From positions 1-47,001 of IMG/VR virus record IMGVR_UViG_3300020020_000056: a DNA stretch of 47,001 bases. The stretch is one strand, 5' to 3'. The translations under genes were made by a program, and so were the position numbers. This stretch comes from a virus. How positions within the stretch are numbered: position 1 is the stretch's first letter; each line of letters begins with the position of its first letter. The notes under the pieces are model-generated. The model ran no database searches and had not been told where the DNA came from. It worked only from the letters and a program-made list of their open reading frames with translations. Positions 44,301 to 47,001 of the stretch are shown here, piece after piece.

Positions 44301-47001
44301 ACATTCCATTATTCAAGTAATGAACTTTATAGTATTTTCTTTCTACCCGTGCATCAAAATCTGGAATTGCTACTTTAATTTTACTATCTTTAAAAGTAAA
44401 GTCTCCAATCAATTTATCATCAGCAATATTCTTCATAGTATATTCTTCAATAATACCTGGATCACCTTCTAGTTCTGTAATAGGTATATCACTACTATAG
44501 TTATTTGAATCAAAAATAATCTTACTCTTTCTACCTCTAGAATGTTCAGCAATTTTTCTCACCATATGTGATGAATTAAAAATATCCTGATCATCTTTTA
44601 ATGTGACCTTAATTGTAGTACCTGTTGGAGTATTTGGAGATACTTCAGTCCTAGTATAATCAGATCCAGTTTCACTCAAGAACTGTTCTGGAGTGCCCTT
44701 AGCTATAATCCTATATTTCTTTTTACCGTCAAGTGCAACAGTATTAACCTCAAAGTACTCGCCTCCTAGAATATAAGACGCGGACCCAATACCCTTTCCA
44801 CCAGTAGCTCCTGCTTCATTCTCTTTACCTGAAGCAAAGAGACGAACCAACTTCTCAGCAAGCATTTGCTCATTCATGCCTAAGCCATTATCATGCATTT
44901 CAATAGTTGAATTCTTTCCAGGATTCCTATAGCTGTCTTTATCATTAAGTCTAACTCGTACCACACCACCACCAGGTACCTTATCAGCTGCATCAAGAGT
45001 ATTTTGAAGACCCTCACGAGCCATAATTCCAGATAGGGCAGTAGTGTAATCTTTAGTAATGTTGATTGCAGTACGTCTAATATCTGCGTCTACCTTCAAT
45101 CCACCACCTGCTACTTTAGCGAAGAATGGTTTATCTGATGTACCTCTAAGTTTATCTAATGCAATATCCCGAAGTTGACCAAGTAGTTCAACCTGATCAG
45201 GAGTATTCTGAGAATTTTCAGAATAGACTATAAGTTGATTATAGTTATCTTCAATTATTTCAGGATCAGTTTCATTCATTAGCAGGCGTTCAGCCTGTTC
45301 CATGATGGTGTCAACTCTAGGATCGTCAGGAATACCTTTAGCTAGTTGATTATTTAGATCTTCTGCAAGATTGTAGATTTGAACTCTTCCACGACCCTTA
45401 TTGTAGTTTTTAAAATCATCAGAACGTGGAGTAAATGGTGCTACGCCTAGTCTGTCGGCTCGCTGAAGTGATGGCGTGTCATCATCCCTTACAGTAGATT
45501 CAAAGTACTGAATAGCCTTCTGAATCTCACCACGCCACGTCTCACCCTTCTTCAGTGTCTTACGGGAGAGGGTAGAGGCGATGTCACGATACTTAACATC
45601 AGGTGCTCCAGCAGCATCCAACTCTCTCATGCGTGCATCCCACTGTTGTGCTGTAGGATGCCTCAATCCAGAAGGTGTGATGTTCTTCTCGCCCGATTCC
45701 TCTACGCCTGGATAGTGAATTCTTTCATCTCCAATAGTTCCAGTCACTTCATCTTCAGCACGCTGACCTTCTACAAGATCTTCACCATACATAACCTTCA
45801 TTTGATCTATATAGAATTTCTTAACTCGTTCTATTTCTTCATCACTCATATCCTCGCCGGGCTTAAGTCCAAACATTCTTTCAAATTCAGTTTGTCCACG
45901 CTGTCCCGGTAGAACATCACCAGTTATTATATCATCTGGATGTACACCTTCATATTTTCGTGTAAATTCTCTAGATCTTCGCTGAAGTTCAGTTTCAGGA
46001 GTTAAAGTTTCACTTGGAGCAGGTAGAAGCGATTCTGCATGACCCGGAGTAATTGGACCCCATTCATCTTCTTCAATGTCAGGCTCATATGGTATAGCTG
46101 ATTCGGGAGCATCAAGTGATCGCAGGAATGGATCTAGACGAGTCAGTTCATCCGCACTTAGTTGAACACCAGTAGCAGCCTGACGCTGTAGGAATCCCTG
46201 AGCCTCTGGACCATAATCTTCAGCAGCAGGAGGTAGAATCTCTCCAGTTAATGCCTGTTCACCTACTCGCTGTAGACCAGTTCCCATCAGAGGACCACGT
46301 GTCTCTTGATTTCCTCTAATGATCTCGTCCTGACTACGTTCCCACTCTGCTATCTGCTGATCTATTGGATCCTGTCCAAATTCTGTAGCAGGCTGACGTT
46401 CGGGAGCAGGCGGAGGCATAGCACGATCGAGGATTGCACGTGCTTCTTCGTCCTCAAAAAGTGGTCGTTCATCAGGTGAAGGTGGAGAAAGCATACGCCG
46501 AAGATTCTCGGCCATGCGCGCTCGATCTTCATCAGTGTAAGTCTGTACAGGAGGTGGAACTATACCAATAGGTCCATTACGAAGTGCATCATCAGGTGTT
46601 TCTTCCCATGCTTCATTTCCAAAATTTCCTCTACCTTCAGGATTAGTTGTATCTGCTAGTGGGTCCGCGGTAGGTGCGTATTTAACTTCAGGCTGGATCT
46701 CATTCAATCGACGTGCAACTACATCAATGAGTCCGCGTGTGACAGCAGTTTGTGGCTGGAGTTGAATAGACTCCATCATTCTAGTCAACTGCATGGGATC
46801 AGTAATCTTACTAACTCGAATTACAAAATCATTAGCAGCTGCATCTACAGTTGCTTCATCACGAGGACCACTTAGAAGAGTATTGAGAGATTGATCAGCA
46901 GACGCAGGCATCTGAGCCACACGTCCAGTAGTCTCACCCGGTTGTGCTCCTTGACCCTGATTAAACTGATTCTGAATAGGAGTATTGAGTGGAAGATCAG
47001 G
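41323..47001 (-). CDS. Giant internal-virion/polyvalent protein with GHKL ATPase and metallopeptidase-like motif (5' end continues at 1-1324)
   Basis: In this window 1893 codons without a start; the frame runs off the right edge and continues through the repeat into 1-1324. Residue numbers are for the joined 2283-residue protein. After a Pro/Glu-rich linker (to about 850), a GHKL ATPase lies at about 1015-1190: N-box EGLQNTLDAADK near 1054-1064, G1 DNGLGM at 1095-1100, G2 GGKGIGSAS at 1125-1133, GTTIKV near 1185. It is close in motif form to Hsp90 and topoisomerase VI. A zincin-like TVLHEIAHIGDESGY has HEIAH at 1486-1490. The C-terminal 150 residues (LDPGGGFQQFLVSYARMIQG, FLSNKLNPVTKFAYDLASQ) resemble the end of large phage polyvalent proteins. 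Likely packaged and injected. The ATPase-coding part is AT-richer than its surroundings. Confidence 0.88.
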   Translation of the reverse strand, partial: PDLPLNTPIQNQFNQGQGAQPGETTGRVAQMPASADQSLNTLLSGPRDEATVDAAANDFVIRVSKITDPMQLTRMMESIQLQPQTAVTRGLIDVVARRLNEIQPEVKYAPTADPLADTTNPEGRGNFGNEAWEETPDDALRNGPIGIVPPPVQTYTDEDRARMAENLRRMLSPPSPDERPLFEDEEARAILDRAMPPPAPERQPATEFGQDPIDQQIAEWERSQDEIIRGNQETRGPLMGTGLQRVGEQALTGEILPPAAEDYGPEAQGFLQRQAATGVQLSADELTRLDPFLRSLDAPESAIPYEPDIEEDEWGPITPGHAESLLPAPSETLTPETELQRRSREFTRKYEGVHPDDIITGDVLPGQRGQTEFERMFGLKPGEDMSDEEIERVKKFYIDQMKVMYGEDLVEGQRAEDEVTGTIGDERIHYPGVEESGEKNITPSGLRHPTAQQWDARMRELDAAGAPDVKYRDIASTLSRKTLKKGETWRGEIQKAIQYFESTVRDDDTPSLQRADRLGVAPFTPRSDDFKNYNKGRGRVQIYNLAEDLNNQLAKGIPDDPRVDTIMEQAERLLMNETDPEIIEDNYNQLIVYSENSQNTPDQVELLGQLRDIALDKLRGTSDKPFFAKVAGGGLKVDADIRRTAINITKDYTTALSGIMAREGLQNTLDAADKVPGGGVVRVRLNDKDSYRNPGKNSTIEMHDNGLGMNEQMLAEKLVRLFASGKENEAGATGGKGIGSASYILGGEYFEVNTVALDGKKKYRIIAKGTPEQFLSETGSDYTRTEVSPNTPTGTTIKVTLKDDQDIFNSSHMVRKIAEHSRGRKSKIIFDSNNYSSDIPITELEGDPGIIEEYTMKNIADDKLIGDFTFKDSKIKVAIPDFDARVERKYYKVHYLNNGMYQFTEDKYVAEKAKGIPEDIIVNVEPQMDEQEDNYPFINTREDVKKDMREHITEFIEKNISGPAIEKKKNRTQELYDSMPIVPIYGGNSRNTVIFDPGERFTKDELKSILKSPAIQEIMQHYDRTIQGALNILGRDNWNDRLEGIGLVFDPNMHGVHIPNPTTKKSTILLNPFIRMEQGLSPEDNAFDATITVLHEIAHIGDESGYAVNAPPLDFDVSQPRYGKFFASYMEQIRSHGDVTYPPTGHGVPFIQRLGEVYGKMGAANTFAAADKLERVFTGGSRSGQYSPEFQRVLQLYSESRGRPETTEDLLSGTGVKQEDRGSDREGNVSTYDQAVGAGTPVGSSVDRLRDTLPVTDDYGDTRFILPNGERLAFNDRYSFHETEARRAGISLYEALENGAIRFRDNAAEIASPITASQAVHLADSIHMLHNLFIIVDVISPNTRRASREFDVGTKPGAIRGWVNSFFQKMKEEKGAWNVFGRNPTNPPVPGWNKVQAATGIGSGGANVIKKGDLNWVKEAMAVPSAATTTMDLSAPFRQGLSQIHTPQFWKAISPMLKAGYSEQIFNMIDADLRAKPVMQARRNRVTGKVRPSIAQEAGLKMFETASSGAPMSQRAQATASRWLEMGIGKTTTNAAGVSTWQPTAGSKLWAGTIGRPIRASNRAYVTFLNHLKVNRFEHLMNQSAAMAVEASRTGSARPGIFRQSYTQQEALELNGYRNKVLAKELADFVNTATGQGPLKTHILPTKHAEVSLESASGALQHIFFSPGLIASRIRMLNPNTYVMASPQVRRQYMMAALATGTAWMSALTLMKMGGGDEVEVNIDNMTSADWGKAKIGDTRLDPGGGFQQFLVSYARMIQGGTTSSASGEWREFGEGFMAQTQKSNIERFLSNKLNPVTKFAYDLASQSEYNPFHVYDRIAQLFVPLVIQDLVGLYYEDPKMLPWMGPIMLGMGTQTYGRGESVGKLVDPENDWLASGGGFMDLGKSEDSDSY
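46851..47001. repeat. Right copy of the 151-bp terminal direct repeat
   Basis: Same sequence as 1-151 with one difference (G at 46875 versus T at 25). It falls inside the giant gene. Most likely an assembly overlap from a circular map; the physical ends of the genome cannot be told from this. Confidence 0.93.

Noticed and set aside
1-47001. CRISPR array, tRNA genes, diversity-generating retroelement, integrase or insertion sequence
   Set aside because: I found no regularly spaced repeats, cloverleaf, reverse transcriptase, recombinase or transposase sequence.

Overview
The window looks like a complete genome of a tailed double-stranded DNA bacteriophage. The last 151 bases (46851-47001) repeat the first 151 with one mismatch, so the map closes on itself at about 46,850 bp. 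A single giant gene is cut by this arbitrary junction: its N-terminal part is at 1-1324 and the rest at 41323-47001, both on the minus strand. Together they give an in-frame protein of about 2283 residues. I see a large terminase, portal, scaffold, capsid protein, adaptor, nozzle-like protein and fibre genes. I see no tape-measure, sheath or baseplate genes, so a short-tailed (podovirus-like) virion is the best reading. No integrase, repressor, tRNA, CRISPR array or phage RNA polymerase was recognised, so the phage is probably lytic and uses host RNA polymerase.

Layout. Two divergent gene blocks start from a control region at 26449-27002. The minus-strand block reads from 26448 down to 1 and on across the junction to 41323. 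It carries a small-terminase candidate (25858-26448); a cassette of exported or surface-type proteins (a PEP-CTERM protein, a PDNSLPG-repeat protein, an IPT/TIG protein and a lipoprotein); the large terminase (20660-22330); small membrane and basic proteins; portal, scaffold and major capsid; two related decoration-like proteins; adaptor and tail proteins; a collagen-like fibre with a C-terminal S74 self-cleaving chaperone; and three internal-virion-type proteins. The last of these is the giant protein, which contains an Hsp90-like GHKL ATPase domain and an HExxH metallopeptidase-like motif.

The plus-strand block (27003-41363) is the early and replication region: a first small gene closed by two terminators; a 522-base gap with repeated TTCTGTGC-type motifs; many very small, tightly coupled genes, several with CxxC pairs; a SprT-like protease fused to a SNF2 helicase; a Cas4/RecB-like nuclease with four candidate Fe-S cysteines; a RecA-like ATPase; an SSB-like protein; a very acidic protein; a cold-shock protein; a uracil-DNA-glycosylase-like domain fused to a family A DNA polymerase; and a helicase/primase-type protein. 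The two blocks converge and overlap at 41323-41363, next to a large inverted repeat.

Host. The exported PEP-CTERM protein (exosortase sorting signal) and the lipobox point to a Gram-negative host with an exosortase system. This is inference. Base composition is mosaic: the part of the giant gene encoding the ATPase domain and the 3' half of the fibre gene are visibly AT-richer than the rest.

Strongest leads: the giant ATPase/metallopeptidase virion protein, the SprT-SNF2 fusion, the glycosylase-polymerase fusion with unusual motif B and C residues, the PEP-CTERM cargo gene beside the small terminase, and several intergenic inverted-repeat structures.
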